A stretch of 64,000 bases of DNA, from positions 70,042,618 through 70,106,617 of the forward strand of contig NC_059080.1 of assembly GCF_020497125.1 (NCBI RefSeq), written 5' to 3'. Shown here in pieces: positions 12,776 to 25,929 of this stretch; position 1 is the stretch's first letter, and each line of letters begins with the position of its first letter. The translations under genes were made by a program, and so were the position numbers. Source of the stretch: Mauremys mutica. Lineage: Eukaryota > Chordata > Testudines > Geoemydidae. The notes under the pieces are model-generated. The model did no database searches, was not told the DNA's origin, and was given only the letters and a program-made list of their open reading frames with translations.

Positions 12776-15700
12776 CTGTCACTAGCTCCAATAAACACAG
12801 CACACTTTCTCCCTTGTGTTAAGAATGTAAGAACCGTTTAAGATGAACTGTAGGAAGCTGTTTAACTTGCAATTGAACCCTCATCTGAGAGAAGTTTGAT
12901 GCTGCCTTCTACTTTATCCCTTCCATTATTCTTATGTTTTTCCTTTGTCTCTTTGTAACCTTTACCTATCCATGAAGGTACTATACTGGGTGTGGCATGG
13001 GTAACATTGACTGTCTCCCTAGAACCATTCCAGAAAGTGCCCCCTGACTGTGACATCACAGCCTAGTTCTTTAGCACACACAGGGTTAGGCAGATATTAT
13101 GAGTAACTGCTGCTAACAGAAGGAAATTTAATTCTGGGCCATGTGGAGGTGTTTTTTACATTTTCTCTCTCTTTCATGCGTGTATACAATACACATATTC
13201 TTCTCTCACTTATACCAGTCAAAAATTGAGTAACTTAATTAAGTCAATAAGGTTAATTCAGAATCAGACTTGATAACTACACAAAGGGAAATTAATATAG
13301 ATTGTGTTCCATTTTTATGGTATTATCTTGGTGACACATACAAGTCAAAGGGGACAAATCTAACTAAAAGTATAACTCTATCAAACAGAGTGTTTTCACC
13401 AAAACATTTCAGGTATAAAGAATAGGTCTGGCTTACTGCTAACTTCCAGCTACTGAAACCTATGTTAATAAGAATGACCATTATTCTTTGAAAATTCTAT
13501 TTTCAGTATCCCAAAGCTGCATGTTGACCAGCTGGCTTTATCCATCCTTAGATTTATTAGAACATTATCCTCGCAAATGGCTTTGAAAGATAATTCCCAG
13601 TAACTACAAGAGAGTGGTTGAGAGAAGAGCCGCTCAGCTGTTGCCTGCCATGCTGGTAAGCTTAGACAGCAAGAAACGTTCCAAAAACAGTCCACCTTTA
13701 ATGGTAGAAGAGCTAGAGGGAGGAAACACCTCCTGAACAAACAGATCATGAGATCTGATATTCCACACAAAAAACAAGATATCACTCAGCTTCATCAGGA
13801 ACCAGTAGACTTTATAAAAATATGCTAAAGAGAGGAACAATGAATGAATGTGAAGTTCTCTGTCATGGTCATGACAATGTCTTTTTTACGAACCGAGAGG
13901 GAAAAATCCACCTGACCATTCAGATCATCTCTAAAAATTGTCAAAATCAAGGTGAAAAAGGGTAACCTATTGGAGTGTAATCATAAACACTCTTCTACAA
14001 ACTTCCCAAGGGACTGGCATTTCTATCTATCATGACATGGCTCCTCAGGTCCAAAGCAAATGAAGAATAGGCCATTTGTTGATTATGTAAATGTTTAATC
14101 TCAGATACAGTTGCATTCCAATGATGGATTTCAAGAGATTCCTGTGTATGAGAAACTTTGGGGTAAATAATATTATATTAAACTATCACTGTACTTGTTG
14201 TCTTAAGGCAGAAATATTTAATACTGCGAAAATTTTAAATATACAGAGAAAGAAGAGAACCTTATAAATGATTATTTAATGTCTGCAGATATGTCCCAAT
14301 TTAGGAACTAAATCACTGAATCAATTTTTTCCCTGATTAGAAGGGAAATTGAGGGGAAAAAATGCAGTGTCACTCATGCAATGGGCCTTTACATCATAGA
14401 TGAATTAAGCGTAAAAGCTATCTATTTTCTTTTACCCAGAGAGTGATGGAAATGGCAATAAAAAATAGTCATTTCCCACCTGACCTGAGGGGAAAGTGTT
14501 ATGGAAGCCACTGAACCTGATTCTGATCCACAACTCCAATGAGATATGTTAGATTTACATTAGTGTGACATCAGAAACAGCATTTTTCTCCTTACAAAAG
14601 AAGCTATACGGGTGAGACACTATATGAATGCCTGTATGGCTTCTACACAGACATGTGCAAAAACAATGGATGTTGTGGGTACAAATTCTAATATACTCTC
14701 AAGCACAGAGGTTAGAAGCTTTTTAAGTTGTGTGCATTTGCTTGTTCTTGCCAAGAGCAGACACATTTGTGTGTGTATCTGAACAGGAGATCTGCCTTTG
14801 AAAATGTAGGCCTATATTTCAATAGCAATAGGTTTAAGAGTTATAGTCTTTTGTCTTTCCAGTCTGTTACAATAGCCATTCTTTTTTAAATTGGGTTTAG
14901 GCAGCAAAATATACTTATGTATGTGTTATCATTTAAATTTGTTTATTATTTCCAGTTTCCATCAAGTATGATTGAACCTTCTTAAAATATCTTTAAAATT
15001 AAAAAGTTAAGAACCAAATATTATGAGGAACTGACTGAATAAATTTAAATGATGTGCGCTGTCAGGGCTGCTCAAGAGAAACACTGCTAAAGCTAGCTGC
15101 ATCTACCCAAGAGCTGGGAGACAAAAAATAATTGTGTGTGTAGATTTCATATTAAAAGTCTCCTCAAATGTTGAATATTATTTACCATTGTAATTCCTAA
15201 AGTACAGACAGACCTCTAGTTATGAGCACAGATGATGACCCCAGAATTTCAATACAAGGCAAGAAAGTGTATAACTATTAGTACAATTGATAACGTCCAG
15301 GGATTGTTTTGGGGTAGTTTGGCTCAGGCCCAAAAGAGAGCAACTCCATTTGTTAGGGAGGAGAATGGACATTCAGGGACTACTAAGTAAAGAAGCAATT
15401 TTCTCATCAATACATTGAATAACAAGAAGATTCTGAAGCAATTGCAAACTGCCCTAATATGTTGAGACAATGGAGTATGAATAGCAGCAGCATCCTGGCA
15501 CCATGGTTTGTACCATCTGCACATGCTATAAAAGCTTGTCTAGGGGGCCAGCAAGCAAAGTTGTACTAACAAATCCTAAAAGTCATAAACACACTATTCC
15601 CATATTAAATTGTTCCTATTGCAACAATATTTTTAAGATGGTAAAAAGAAGATAGGTATTAACATAAATCTTAAATGAACAAGCATGATCATCCCTCATA

Positions 15701-18253
15701 GTCCTGGGAGGGACAATGCCTTTAAGTAAATTGACAGGCTTGAATTCATACACAAGGAATGGAATTTAGAAATTTAATTTCAACCACAATTGATTTTTCA
15801 GAAAATTCTATTCTATTCTTTATAGTTTCTTGTACCACCCTCTTCACCACAGTTTCTGAGAGCCTTCCAGTACTGCATTAACTGATGTGACTAACATCTG
15901 TTGCATGCAGTATATTCTCTCTCATCTTCTCCCACAGGGGAAATAGTGCCTGCAGTATAGTTCTCTAATAGAGTATCAAATATGCCAGACATGGGTGAAT
16001 GTCAGCCTAGGATGGGGATTATGTTTGGATGAGTATCCACCACCTCCTGATGAAGAGCCACTTCAGGACCCCCCCCCCCCCAATCCTCTTACATTTGCTA
16101 ACATGCACATGTGTCAGCAGGTTAGGCATTGCTAATGGGCAGGCTGGTGTGTTCCAATCTTACGAGCTTCGCTCAGTCAGAGACACGTAACTTGTTCTGA
16201 CACCTTAAATGCAGGTGATCTCAGTGTGTGAAATCAAAAATTAGCAGCTGGCCAAGCAGAAATTGTTAGAACTGCTGAACTCCAATGAGTGACATATGGG
16301 AAATAATTAAAGGTAAGGTGCCCTGCTGCAGGGAGAGGGGAAAAGAAAGAAGGAGAAGCATGGTCTGAGAACAGAAGTCACGGAGTCACACTAACTTTAA
16401 ATAGCTCCATGGAGGCAAAACAGTATAAATATCTCTGTACTAGACTAGAGAGCATACCAGCACCATAGAGGCAAATCAATGGATGTCCCTAATGCTATTT
16501 TGGTACTTTGACCAGACTAATGCAATACTGAAATTTGTGAAATACATGGGGCCAAATTGTGTGTTTCAGTTACACTGAGGTGGTTCTAGAGTAACTCTGA
16601 TGTTAGCAGAGTACCTCTGGGTCTACCATGATATAGCTAACAAGAGAATTTAACCCACAGATGGTTTTTGTTATTGTTTTGTATTTTTTACAAAATTAAG
16701 GGCTTGACCCAACTCCTAATTAAGTCAACGAAAAGATTCCAGTTGGGTTCATTAGGAGCTAGACCAGACCCTGCTTTCCAGTGTATTGGATCAGCTGCTC
16801 CAGCATGACTCTTCCTGGTACCTTAATGAAAAAGGGAAAGCCAATAAATAAAATTTCCCTCACTGAGAGAACATTTCTTCAACAAAAGAGTAATTATTGC
16901 TCTCTGGAGTGGATTGGGGACTTCTTCAGAAGCTTGTGTCATATATGTAAAACAGATCCTGTATATGGACTACATGGCTAACCTAAGGAAAATTTCTTGT
17001 ATGTATGTATGTATCAATACATCTATATATTCATATTAGAACTCAAACTAACAGATTTTCTTGAAATCAAGATTTAATCAGAGACTATACACACTGAAAA
17101 TTTCCTGCAAATGCACTGTTTTTCATAGAAAAACAAAGGCCACAAACTGGAAATAACATAATTACATTGCTTTTAATTCACACCTTTAGTTATTTCAGTG
17201 CCAACTTGCATGTTATTTCTTTTTCATAGTGTCCTATTTTGATATATCTTAAATTGTAAAGAAACAATGTTGTAACAAAATAGGACACAATTGATCAGAA
17301 ATAAGATGAGCCCACACAGATTTAAACCAAAGTAACTAAAGGGTGAATTAAAGCTGATTTTGTTATTTCGGGTCCAGTTGGCCCTCAGGTTACAAAACAC
17401 TGGGTACCTTTACAATGCTATAAAAACCAGCCTTATTACTAAATATATATATACAATTTACAACTGTCTCACAATCTGATTAAATGATGTTATCAATTTT
17501 GCTTTAATATATGTAAAATCATACACAATATAATAGATAAGCTTTTAAAAATACAATTTTCTATACTTTATTTAAGAAACCTAGATGGTAATAGGGCTAG
17601 AAATAAAGTTGTGAGGGTCTGTAAACAATTACCATATTGCACTTTCAGTTGGAAAAAGCAAATACAAATTTGTGACTAAAATAGTGTCATGAATCTGAGG
17701 TGCCTACAGAATCAAACATCTGGTAAAATAAATAAACAGAAATAAAGTAAATAAACAAATGAATAAAGGGAAGGAATGGATTAATTGATCTGAGAAAGTT
17801 CTGTGTGCAAAAAGAATTAAATATCTTTCTTATCTCCTCAGATCCTGGGACCAATTTGAAACAGTAGCTGGTTTATTACAGGTTGTGCCATCAGCCATTC
17901 CATAGCTAAAAGTGAATTACATCCTCCTTTGCTGTATATCAAAAGCTATCATATGAGAAAACTCTGTTGAAGCTTGCTGTACCCGGCAGAAGGGCCTTAC
18001 AATATATGAACACGGGAGACTTCTATAATACTTTTAAAGCCTGTGGTAGTTAACTTTCCCACTGTATGTACAGTAAGAAATATTGCAAATACTGTAGTGA
18101 GGCACACATTTATCTGGGTCAAGAAATATCCTATGGTTATCAGAACTAATGTACAGTGAAGAGTAAGGAGGAGCATGGGCATCTCTAGGAAAAGAAACAG
18201 AGTGACTAATCAGCTAAGAAACTGTGAAACATATGTAATAAAAAAATTCTGAC
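12776..18253. other. Long stretch without recognisable genes
   Basis: AT-rich noncoding DNA. The reading frame on the - strand at 13465-13785 (106 codons) has no recognised family. A 13-C run lies at 16069-16081 and a short GTAT run at about 17000-17015. A stretch at 16550-16650 resembles the palindromic CATTGACTTCAATGG family weakly. Confidence 0.45.
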
Positions 18254-18335
18254 CTGGGGCCAGATTCTGCAGTCCTTACTCAGTCCGAAGTCCCATTGAC
18301 ATAAATGGAAGTTTGGCCTGCAGGATTTGTCACTA
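18254..18335. repeat. Palindromic MITE-like repeat, diverged
   Basis: Contains GGGGCCAGATTCTGCAGTCC at one end and GCCTGCAGGATTTGTCAC at the other, with CCCATTGACATAAATGG between. This fits the dispersed CATTGAAGTCAATGG-core family; the arms are diverged. Confidence 0.45.
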
Positions 18336-20282
18336 AGATCACTAAGCTTAACTTATAGGCATTTACACTTTGTCTCAATATGCATATCACTGCCTTTGTT
18401 ATTCTTACCTTGTCCTCCACCATGAAGGAGGAGAACTGGCTATAGATCATGCTCTGACCATTCCAATATCACCCCACATCAGCATGGCTGGAGTCACAGG
18501 AGAGGCAGTGGAATCCAAAAGTACAGTAAAAAACCCAATTAAGCTTTTCACCAGCATAAAAAATGGGCCCAGTGTTGGTCATATTGAAGTCAATAGTAAG
18601 TTCAGGATCAAGTTTTTGAGAGGGGTGAAAAATGTTGATTGAGCAGAACTTCTGAACTATTGGCTCCATTGAAAGGGCCCTTTATTTCTTCAGCAGACAG
18701 GAGGTTCACAGAGGTCTGGGCTATGCTCATTATGTAGAAAAATTCCTATCAAAAGAAAGTTGAAAATGTGTTAGACTTTGCTGTATGAAATGCATAAACC
18801 TGCTTAAACCTTATTCTTTAAATTCTTCCAGTCCTCATGCACTCTGGTAAGATATAGGCCCAGATTCTCCACTGCACTAGGTCAGATTTATATATCCTTC
18901 ATCCCTCAGCTGCATTGAAAAGGCCTTGGCCATGTCAGGGGACCATGACATTTATGCTGAAACCTTTTATCTAAGACATTTTATAATTCAGTCTCTCAGA
19001 TATTTGTGTATTAAAGAAAAATTTACCATAACAATTCTCTGTGTATTGCATACCCTCGGGTGGTTATTAAGATCTATAGCTGCACAAATAATATTTTAGA
19101 AAGTGTAAGTAGTTCATCAAGTATCCCTACACTATGAGAAATCCTCAAATCTGTCTGAAGAGTTTATTTAATAAGAAAAACCACAGTTTAGCACAGAGCC
19201 ATGAACTGTCTTGACTGGCAAACCCACCTGGCAGGAACATAAAACTCAGATCTCTACAACATATCTTTTTTACTATTCATTTTTAGTTTTGTGACTTTAA
19301 AGACACTTCATAAACCTCCTCTGCAGACATGCAATTTCTGCTGGGCGACCACATTAAATGAAATCACAGTGCAGCCCAACACAAACATCACACTTTATCA
19401 CATCTTGAGAACATGATCTCACCAAAACCCAGACAAAATAATCTAAAAAAATCACATTAATTTAAATTTAATCATTTCTCCCTTCTAAACCCCTTTTTAA
19501 AAACATCTATTTCTACTGTTACATTAAAAAAATTCCATTAGTGCCATCCATGAATATCGCATACCTTTCTCCTCATAACATAGGGAAAGGATATAGCCTT
19601 ATGCTAGCTGGCCCTGACATTGGAAATACCTCAGCATGGGTGCAGAGGTCTGGCTATGAAGAGCTCACTGCAGGTTCAGAACTTTAGATTCAATCCCTTG
19701 CCTATTATCTCCCCCTCTGTTTAGTACTTCAGAGGAAAGGGATGTTGTATTATAATTTTTTTCAATTGAAGTTTAATTAATTAAAGGTGAAATTCAGCCC
19801 TGTGGAGAAGGTTGGCACACTGCAATGCACCACATGTTTTGCCAGCCTAGGTGGACTATAGGCCTTGTGCTGGCCCTATGCACATGGATAAAATCCATCC
19901 TGAATGAGCCAAACCAAACCAGCTATATTCTGGTGGTTGTAATTTTCAGAACTGTTTCTGCATTCACATTGCATAAGTCCCTGTAATTGTGCACTACAGT
20001 GGCCAAGTTGCTTTTAACTCAGCAAATACACAGCAGTTACAATTACATGCACTACTGAATTGACTTCACATGCAAATGTGTGCATTTTTGTACATTTACC
20101 CATAATGGACTTCAGAAAAATTTGCCCTGTATGTCTAGCTATCTTCCTGTCGTAGCTCATTTACAGTATATATTGGGGAGAGCAGAAGCCTATTCAAAGT
20201 CCATAAAAATATTTTTAGATGACAATGATGGCATTACAGGCAGGCAAAATTGAAATGAAGAAAGATATTCTAGTCCTGTTTC
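18336..20282. other. Unrecognised noncoding DNA
   Basis: The 90-codon + frame at 18370-18642 has no recognisable family and overlaps a stretch (about 18565-18615) resembling the palindromic MITE family, so I do not call it a gene. Confidence 0.4.
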
Positions 20283-20382
20283 TCACCTCATAATGGTTTT
20301 ACCCCAGTGGAACTCCATTGACTTCAACTGAGTTACCTCGGATTTGAATTGGTGTTAGTGAACTCAGAATCAGGCCCATTGT
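20283..20382. repeat. Palindromic MITE-like repeat, diverged
   Basis: CTCCATTGACTTCAACTGAG lies in the middle and a CAGAATCAGGCCC end is present. The pattern matches the better-preserved 100-bp copy at 47024-47123 in layout. Confidence 0.5.
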
Positions 20383-21929
20383 TCAGAAGATGGAAATATT
20401 GCATTCAGTTATTGAAACTTCCGGGATATATTTTACCATACTGTCTATAAGGTTTGCATTTTATGTTTGAGTTGCAACCTTCATCAATACAAATGTAGGC
20501 CCCAACTTTCTACAAAGGAGCTGACCAGCCCTTTAACTTTAATTGACAATCAGGAGGCCGAAGGGTTGCAGTGCAAGCAAGAGAGATGTTCTAGATGCCC
20601 AGGCAAGTCAACTGGAACAGCCTGTTCCTTCCTACATAATCAATGTAAATCTATGCATTAGTTATGAGGTGTTTTAATTCCAATAATAAACTTTCTGTGA
20701 TTGATGAATTTTTCACAGATGTTGTCTATACAGCTGTTTAATTAGAGCATGCTTGCAGAGGCTGTTAATTCTTCATCAAGTTGCCGACTCCCATGCATTC
20801 AGCTCTCTGCCAGGGAGGGTGACAGTTGGTGAAGTGACTTGGGATGCTGGTCAGGGGACCTGACACTTGGCATAGAGTCAGCCATTATGAGACAAGCCAA
20901 ATTCCATCAGCTTCCTAAAAATACCAGCAGACTGACAAACAGAAAGCGGTCTAATTGCTGATGTTACTGTCTTTGCTTTTTTGCTATTGACGGAGCTGAA
21001 TCTAACTGGATAGGAATGTCTACATCATGATATTGTTGTTCGGAGAGAGGGGGCGAGCCAACCAACCATGATCTGGAAGAGAAAAAATCAGTAGCCTTGT
21101 CAACAGTGCTGTAATTTGCTTAAACTATTCAGCCTTCTGGATTCTTTTAACTGGAATATTCCCACAAAAGAGAGGAGTTTCTACTTAAAGTGAATTTAGT
21201 CCTCGTGACAACAGTTTGATTGAGGGCCTTGGAAACAGAAGTTGACAGAACAGGTACAGCGTGGGCAGTTGGCAAGGGGAGCTCCACACCACTGCCTCAC
21301 CAAGGTCAGACAGCTCACCCAGAAGGACCACCTCTAGAAGACAGCAGGTGATTTATTCTCCCATCCGTTCATCCTTTGCCTCTGACAAAAGTGCCAGCAA
21401 GGTGCCAATTGTGAATGTAGTTTCTACAATGTGGGCATCTGTCCAATAAGAACATGACTGAGACCACCGACTTATTTCACATATGCCACCAAAAAGCCTT
21501 CAGATGGTACAATTTTTAGACACTATTAAGCTGGGCTGAATTCAAACTGGTGACCCTCAGATGGATGATAGCCTATTAACAATTCCCTGAGCCAACCAGT
21601 TCCCCTGGCATGTTTTAGTAAAAGAGAAAAGATAGCTCTGTTTTACTCATGGGATACATAAGTTTAAAAATATTGTTGTTTTAGTTGCTTTGAATTGCTA
21701 GTGATTCCAAACAATTCTTAACAGTCAAGGAACTGAGTATTTAAGAACAGCCACATTATTGTGACATTAAGGTTGTAGGTGAAATCTGTGACTATTGTAA
21801 ATACAGGAAAACTACCTCTTCATGGAAATATGGCATGATCTTTGACACCTAAATATTGAGAGGGAGTTCAAGTCTGACTGTTCATTCATTCATACATATA
21901 TAATCCAGAATCTGCAGGCTATAATGGGC
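20383..21929. other. Unique-looking DNA, candidate conserved element inside
   Basis: About 20690-21240 shows no repeat words, is balanced in composition and has homeodomain-like TTTAATTAGAG and GTCTAATTGC words. It might be a conserved regulatory element, on appearance alone. No gene is supported. Confidence 0.25.
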
Positions 21930-22181
21930 CAGATCTTCAGCTGGAAATGTTTCTGATTGAAACAAAATAAAGCTTTCTTGTGTTGTAGAGATTTAAAAAC
22001 TGGAACAAAAAGCTCAGTTTGAAACAAAATGATGTTTTTCATTTCAATCCAAGATTTCCTGCAGAAGAATTTTTAAAATTCATCATAAAAGTTTTCCCCA
22101 TGAAAAATTTCATTTTTGACAAAACCCCATTTTTCAACAGGAAAATTCTTTGGTTGAAAAATTTTAACCACCTCTAGTGAC
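21930..22181. repeat. AT-rich dispersed repeat copy
   Basis: Long T/A-rich stretch with GAAACAAAAT, TTTTTGACAAAACC and GGAAAATTC words and the terminal phrase CACCTCTAGTG. It shares phrase order with 9600-9800 and 35555-35955. Confidence 0.55.
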
Positions 22182-22285
22182 CACTGAATCATTCTTGAAT
22201 AAATATACCTAGATAGAGGACTATGTTGCTCATCATGATGTCTAAGGTGATTTTGACATAAATCTTTGTATTCTTTATTGAGAAT

Positions 22286-22690
22286 ATCAGAGGGGTAGCC
22301 GTGTTAGTCTGGTTCTGTAGAAGCAGCAAAGAATCCTGTGGCACCTTATAGACTAACAGACGTTTTGCAGCATGAGCTTTTGTGGGTGAATACCCACTTC
22401 TTCGGATGCAAGTAGTGGAAATTTCCAGGGGCAGGTTTATATATGCAAGCAAGAAGCAAGCTAGAGATAACGAGGTTAGTTCAATCAGGGAGGATGAGGC
22501 CCTGTTCTAGCAGTTGAGTGAAAACCAAGAGAGGAGAAACTGGTTCTGTAGTTGGCAAGCCATTCACAGTCTTTGTTTAATCCTGAGCTGACGGTGTCAA
22601 ATTTGCAGATGAACTGGAGCTCAGCAGTTTCTCTTTGAAGTCTGGTCCTTGAAGGAGAAACTGCTGAGCTCCAGTTCATCTGCAAATTTG
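22286..22690 (-). mobile_element. Penelope-like element, 3' end with hairpin 5' end
   Basis: The + strand reads TATCAGAGGGGTAGCCGTG at 22286, the reverse complement of the 3' terminus found at 28887-29021 and 51735-51916, so this copy lies on the - strand. Further in, the - strand encodes a peptide with ICKFDTVSSGLNKD, matching the C-terminal end of the PLE at 23456-25218. The 5' side ends in a perfect 36-bp inverted repeat (22598-22633 and 22655-22690, 21-nt loop). The left flank TTATTGAGAA and right flank TTAGTGGAAGA could be a decayed target duplication. Confidence 0.8.
22598..22690. repeat. Perfect 36-bp inverted repeat (PLE 5' hairpin)
   Basis: The arm 22598-22633 is an exact reverse complement of 22655-22690, separated by 21 nt. 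The arm sequence is PLE C-terminal coding sequence, so the outer arm is a turned-over copy of the inner one. Confidence 0.95.
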
Positions 22691-23455
22691 TTAGTGGAAG
22701 AGACAAGACTCATGGCCCTGAACAAAAACCACCGAAGAGACGCTGATTAAACCAACAGGAACTGAACCTGCCAAGTCTTACGCCACTCTACTCAGCAGCT
22801 CTGCTGGATGCCTCGCTTACAGCCCTTTGAAATTTTCAGTCCATGGCATGGTGTTTCACTGGCCATTTATCATAATCCATTCCTGAAAGGCAAATGATGA
22901 GTTCACAAGGTTAAGAGGAGGATGGTTTTCCACAGCTGAACTCTCTGGTAAACACTTCACTGTATTTCTTACTGGAAAGCTAAAAGAGATGAATGCTTGA
23001 GAGAAATATAATTTATGGTCCTGATTCTGTTACCATGGTAGACATGGCAAAACTGCCACTTATTTCAATAGGAAAAGAATTTGGGCCTGTTTTTGTAATG
23101 CCTCTTTTATACAGAGCTACACATCCAGTTGTATCCTGCACAAGAACAGAGCCTGATCTTGCAAAAACATGGTACAGAGTGTTGTGTCTGCTATTGTGCA
23201 TAGTCCCGTTGTGTTCAATAGTTTGTGAGCAATCCATTGGTTGAAATTTGTTTGCAAAATACATTTTTAATTTAAAAAATTGTAAAATATAAAGTCTTTT
23301 TGTGACTACAGCGAGAATAAAAAATGGGGGTGCTAAATTATTGGAATAAATTATTTTATAGCAACACTTCACCAAGCTCTAGTGGAAACAACCACCTCTT
23401 AAGCAATCAGGGATTTGTTACAATATAAAACACAACAAAGGAACACTGTGAGTAA
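22691..23455. other. Unrecognised noncoding DNA
   Basis: No gene. A stretch at about 23022-23110 (TCCTGATTCTGTTACCATGG ... GGGCC) may be a decayed palindromic MITE. Confidence 0.4.
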
Positions 23456-23872
23456 GGTTTCAGTTGTAGCCGTGTTAGTCTGTATCAGCAAAACAACGAG
23501 GAGTACTTGTGGCACCTTAGAGACTAACAAATTTATTTGGGCATAAACTTTCGTAGGCTAAAACCCACTTCATCAGCTGCATAGAGTAGAAAATACAGTA
23601 GAAGGATATATATACACATAGTACATGAAAAGATGGGAGTTGCCATACCAATTCTAACGAGACAATTCAATTAAAGTGGGCTATTATCAACAGGAGGAAA
23701 AAATCACTTTTATAGTGGTAATCAGGGTGGCCCATTTCAAACAGTTGACAAGAAGGTGTGAGTAACTGGGGGGGAAATTAGCATGGAGAAATTAGTTTTT
23801 AGTTCTTGTAGTGACCTATCCACTCTCAGTCTTTATTCAGGCCTAATTTGATAGTGTCTAGTTTGCAAATTA

Positions 23873-24793
23873 CAGTAACTCCTCACTTAATGTTGTAGTT
23901 ATATTCTTGAAAAATGTGACTTTAAGCGAAACGATGTTAAGCAAATCCAATTTCCCCATAAGAATTAATGTAAATGAGGGGTTTAGGTTCCAGGGAAATG
24001 TTTTTCACCAGACAAAAGACTATATATATATAAAATACACACACACATACACAAAATAAGTTTTAAACAAACAGTTTAATACTGGTACACAGTGATTATG
24101 ATTGTGAAGCTTGGTTGAGGTGGAGGAGTCAGAGGGTGGGATATTTCCCTTACTGCTAAATGCTGAACTAGCAATTGGCTGAGCCCTGAAGAGTTAACTC
24201 TCTCACTCTACAAGGCAGCAGGAATGGAGGGAGATATGCACATTTCCCCTTTAAGCCCACTGCCTTGTTAATTAGATCAGCTTGCTGAGACTGCAGCTGC
24301 TGCAAGCTCCCTCCGTCCTGAGCCCTGGTGTGTCCCCTCTGCCCTATGGAAGATGGGGTAAGTGGGGTGCAGGAGCAGGGGGGAGGGGGACACCCTGACA
24401 TTAGCCCCCTCTTCCTTCCCTTCCTCCCTGCCCCCCCACCCCGTGCACAGCAAGCAAGAGTCTCGGGGAGCAGCTCCAAGGCAGAGGGCAGGAGCAGCAC
24501 ATGGCAGTGGGGGGAGGGACAGCTGCAATTGATAGCCTGCTGGGCAGCTGCTGCACAGGGAAGTTAGGGGAGTGGGGAGCTGATAGAGGGGCTGCTGGTC
24601 TACCCTGATTCCAAGCCCCCACCAGATAGCTGCAATGGGCTGCTCTTCCTGCAAGCAGTAGACAAAGCAGGCGGCTGCCAAATGACTTTAGAAGGGAGCA
24701 TTACACAACTTTAAATGAGCATGTTCTCTAATTGATCAGCAACGTGACAACAAAACAACGTTAACTGGGATGACTTTAAGTGAGGAGTTACTG
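23873..24793. mobile_element. Tigger-like (Tc1/mariner-type) non-autonomous element, 921 bp, TA target
   Basis: Perfect 18-bp terminal inverted repeats (CAGTAACTCCTCACTTAA at the left, its reverse complement at 24776-24793) are flanked by TA at 23871-23872 and 24794-24795. TIR start, length and TA duplication fit pogo/Tigger-type elements. The interior has CTTTAAGCGAAACGATGTTA, typical of such ends, and a GC-rich middle (24300-24600). Frames of up to 134 codons there show no transposase motif, so it is non-autonomous. It is inserted in the PLE C-terminus. Confidence 0.92.
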
Positions 24794-25018
24794 TAATTCC
24801 AGTTCTGTAGCTTCACGTTGGAGTCTGTTTTTGAAGTTTTTTTGTTGAAGAATTGCCACTTTTAAATCTGTCATTGAGTGTCCAGGGAGGTTGAAGTGTT
24901 CTCCAACTGGTTTTTGAATGTTATAATTCTTGACGTCTGATTTGTGTCCATTTATTCTTTTGCATAGAGATTGTCTGGTTTGGCCAATATACATGGCAGA
25001 GGGGCATTGCTGGCACAT
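24788..25018 (-). pseudogene. PLE GIY-YIG endonuclease C-terminal remnant
   Basis: This open frame encodes the C-terminal endonuclease region of a Penelope-like reverse transcriptase, the part that nicks the target during retrotransposition. Visible motifs: a CQQC pair, then YIGQT (the YIG half of GIY-YIG), a RINGH segment with the expected Arg and His, and PVGEHFNLPGH, characteristic of PLE endonucleases. The reverse-transcriptase domain is absent (5' truncation at about 25218). The C-terminal coding end LQREATELEL is cut off by the Tigger-like insert beginning at 24793, and the corresponding downstream part is found at 23840-23871. The element is dead. The 76-codon window stayed open, so decay is moderate. 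Confidence 0.88.
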
Positions 25019-25433
25019 GATGGCATATCTTGCATTGGTAGATATGCAAGTGAATGAACCCCTGATGGTGTGGCTGATGTGGTTAGGTCCTATGATGGTG
25101 TCCCTTAAATAGATATGTGGACAGAATTGGCAATAGGGTTTGTTGCAGGGATAGGTTCCTAGGTTAGTGTTTTTGTTGTGTGGTGTGTAGTTGCTGGTGA
25201 ATATTTGCTTCAGGCTGGGAAGCAGCCCCCCAACTCAGTCCTACTTCTTGGTCAGCCAATCACTCAGACAAACAAGGTTGGTTACAATTTGCAGGAGATA
25301 ATGCCGCCCCCGTCTTGTTTACAATGTCACCTGAAAGTGAGAGCAGGTGTTCACAGAGCAGGCACTGTTGTTGCTGGTGTTGCAAGATATTTACGTGCCA
25401 GATGCGCTAAAGATTCATATGTCCCTTCATGCT

Positions 25434-25910
25434 TCAACCACCATTCCAGAAGACATGTGTCCATGCTGTTGATGGGTTCTGCTTGATAACAATCCAAAGC
25501 AGTGCGGACTGCCGCATGTGTTCATTTTCATGATCTGAGTCAGATGCCACCAGCAGAGGGTTAATTTTCTTTTTTGGTGGTTCGGGTTCTGTAGCTTTTG
25601 CATCAGAGTGTTGCTCTTTTAAAAGACTTCTAAAAGCATGTTCCACACCTCGTCCCTCTCAGATTTTGGACGGCACTTCAGATTCTTAAACCTTGGGTCG
25701 AGTGCTGTAGCTATTTTTAGAAATCTCACATCGGTACCTTCTTTGCATTTTGTCAAATCTGCTGTAAAAGTGTTCTTAAAACAAATGTGCTGGATCATCA
25801 TCCAAGACTGCTATAACATGAAATATATGGCAGAATGCAGGTAAAACAGAGCAGGAGACATACAATTCTCCCCCCAAGGAGTACAGTCACAAATTTAATT
25901 GATGCATCAT
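25434..25910 (-). pseudogene. hAT transposase, central to C-terminal remnant
   Basis: The - strand encodes, in several frames broken by stops and frameshifts, a ZBED/hAT-like transposase stretch. It includes KIATALDPRFKNLK (the ALDPR phrase typical of hAT transposases), a Glu/Pro/Lys-rich linker and, after further breaks, VFWNGG leading into the C-terminal dimerisation region in the left arm (to about 25233). It is a pseudogene, no longer able to make a transposase. Confidence 0.8.
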
Positions 25911-25929
25911 TTTTTTTAACAAGCATCAT

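Larger units (their letters stand above)
23456..25218 (-). mobile_element. Penelope-like element, 5' truncated, split by Tigger-like insert
   Basis: The 3' end lies at the left (GGTTTCAGTTGTAGCCGTG at about 23458 on the + strand), and GCCGTGTTAGTCTG is shared with the other PLE family here. The coding part runs right to left. It ends at the C-terminus with a GLNKD phrase encoded by about 23840-23871 and resumes across an inserted element at 24794. The 5' end is lost near 25218, next to hAT sequence. Removing 23873-24793 together with one TA restores a continuous PLE C-terminus, so the PLE was there first. Confidence 0.88.

Noticed and set aside
13465..13840. 106-codon and 68-codon - frames as an exon
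   Set aside because: Cys/Leu-rich peptides without a recognised domain; no convincing splice context; overlapping frames.
24168..24681. Frames of 73-134 codons on both strands
   Set aside because: GC-rich interior of the Tigger-like element; no transposase DDE-type landmarks and open in several frames at once.
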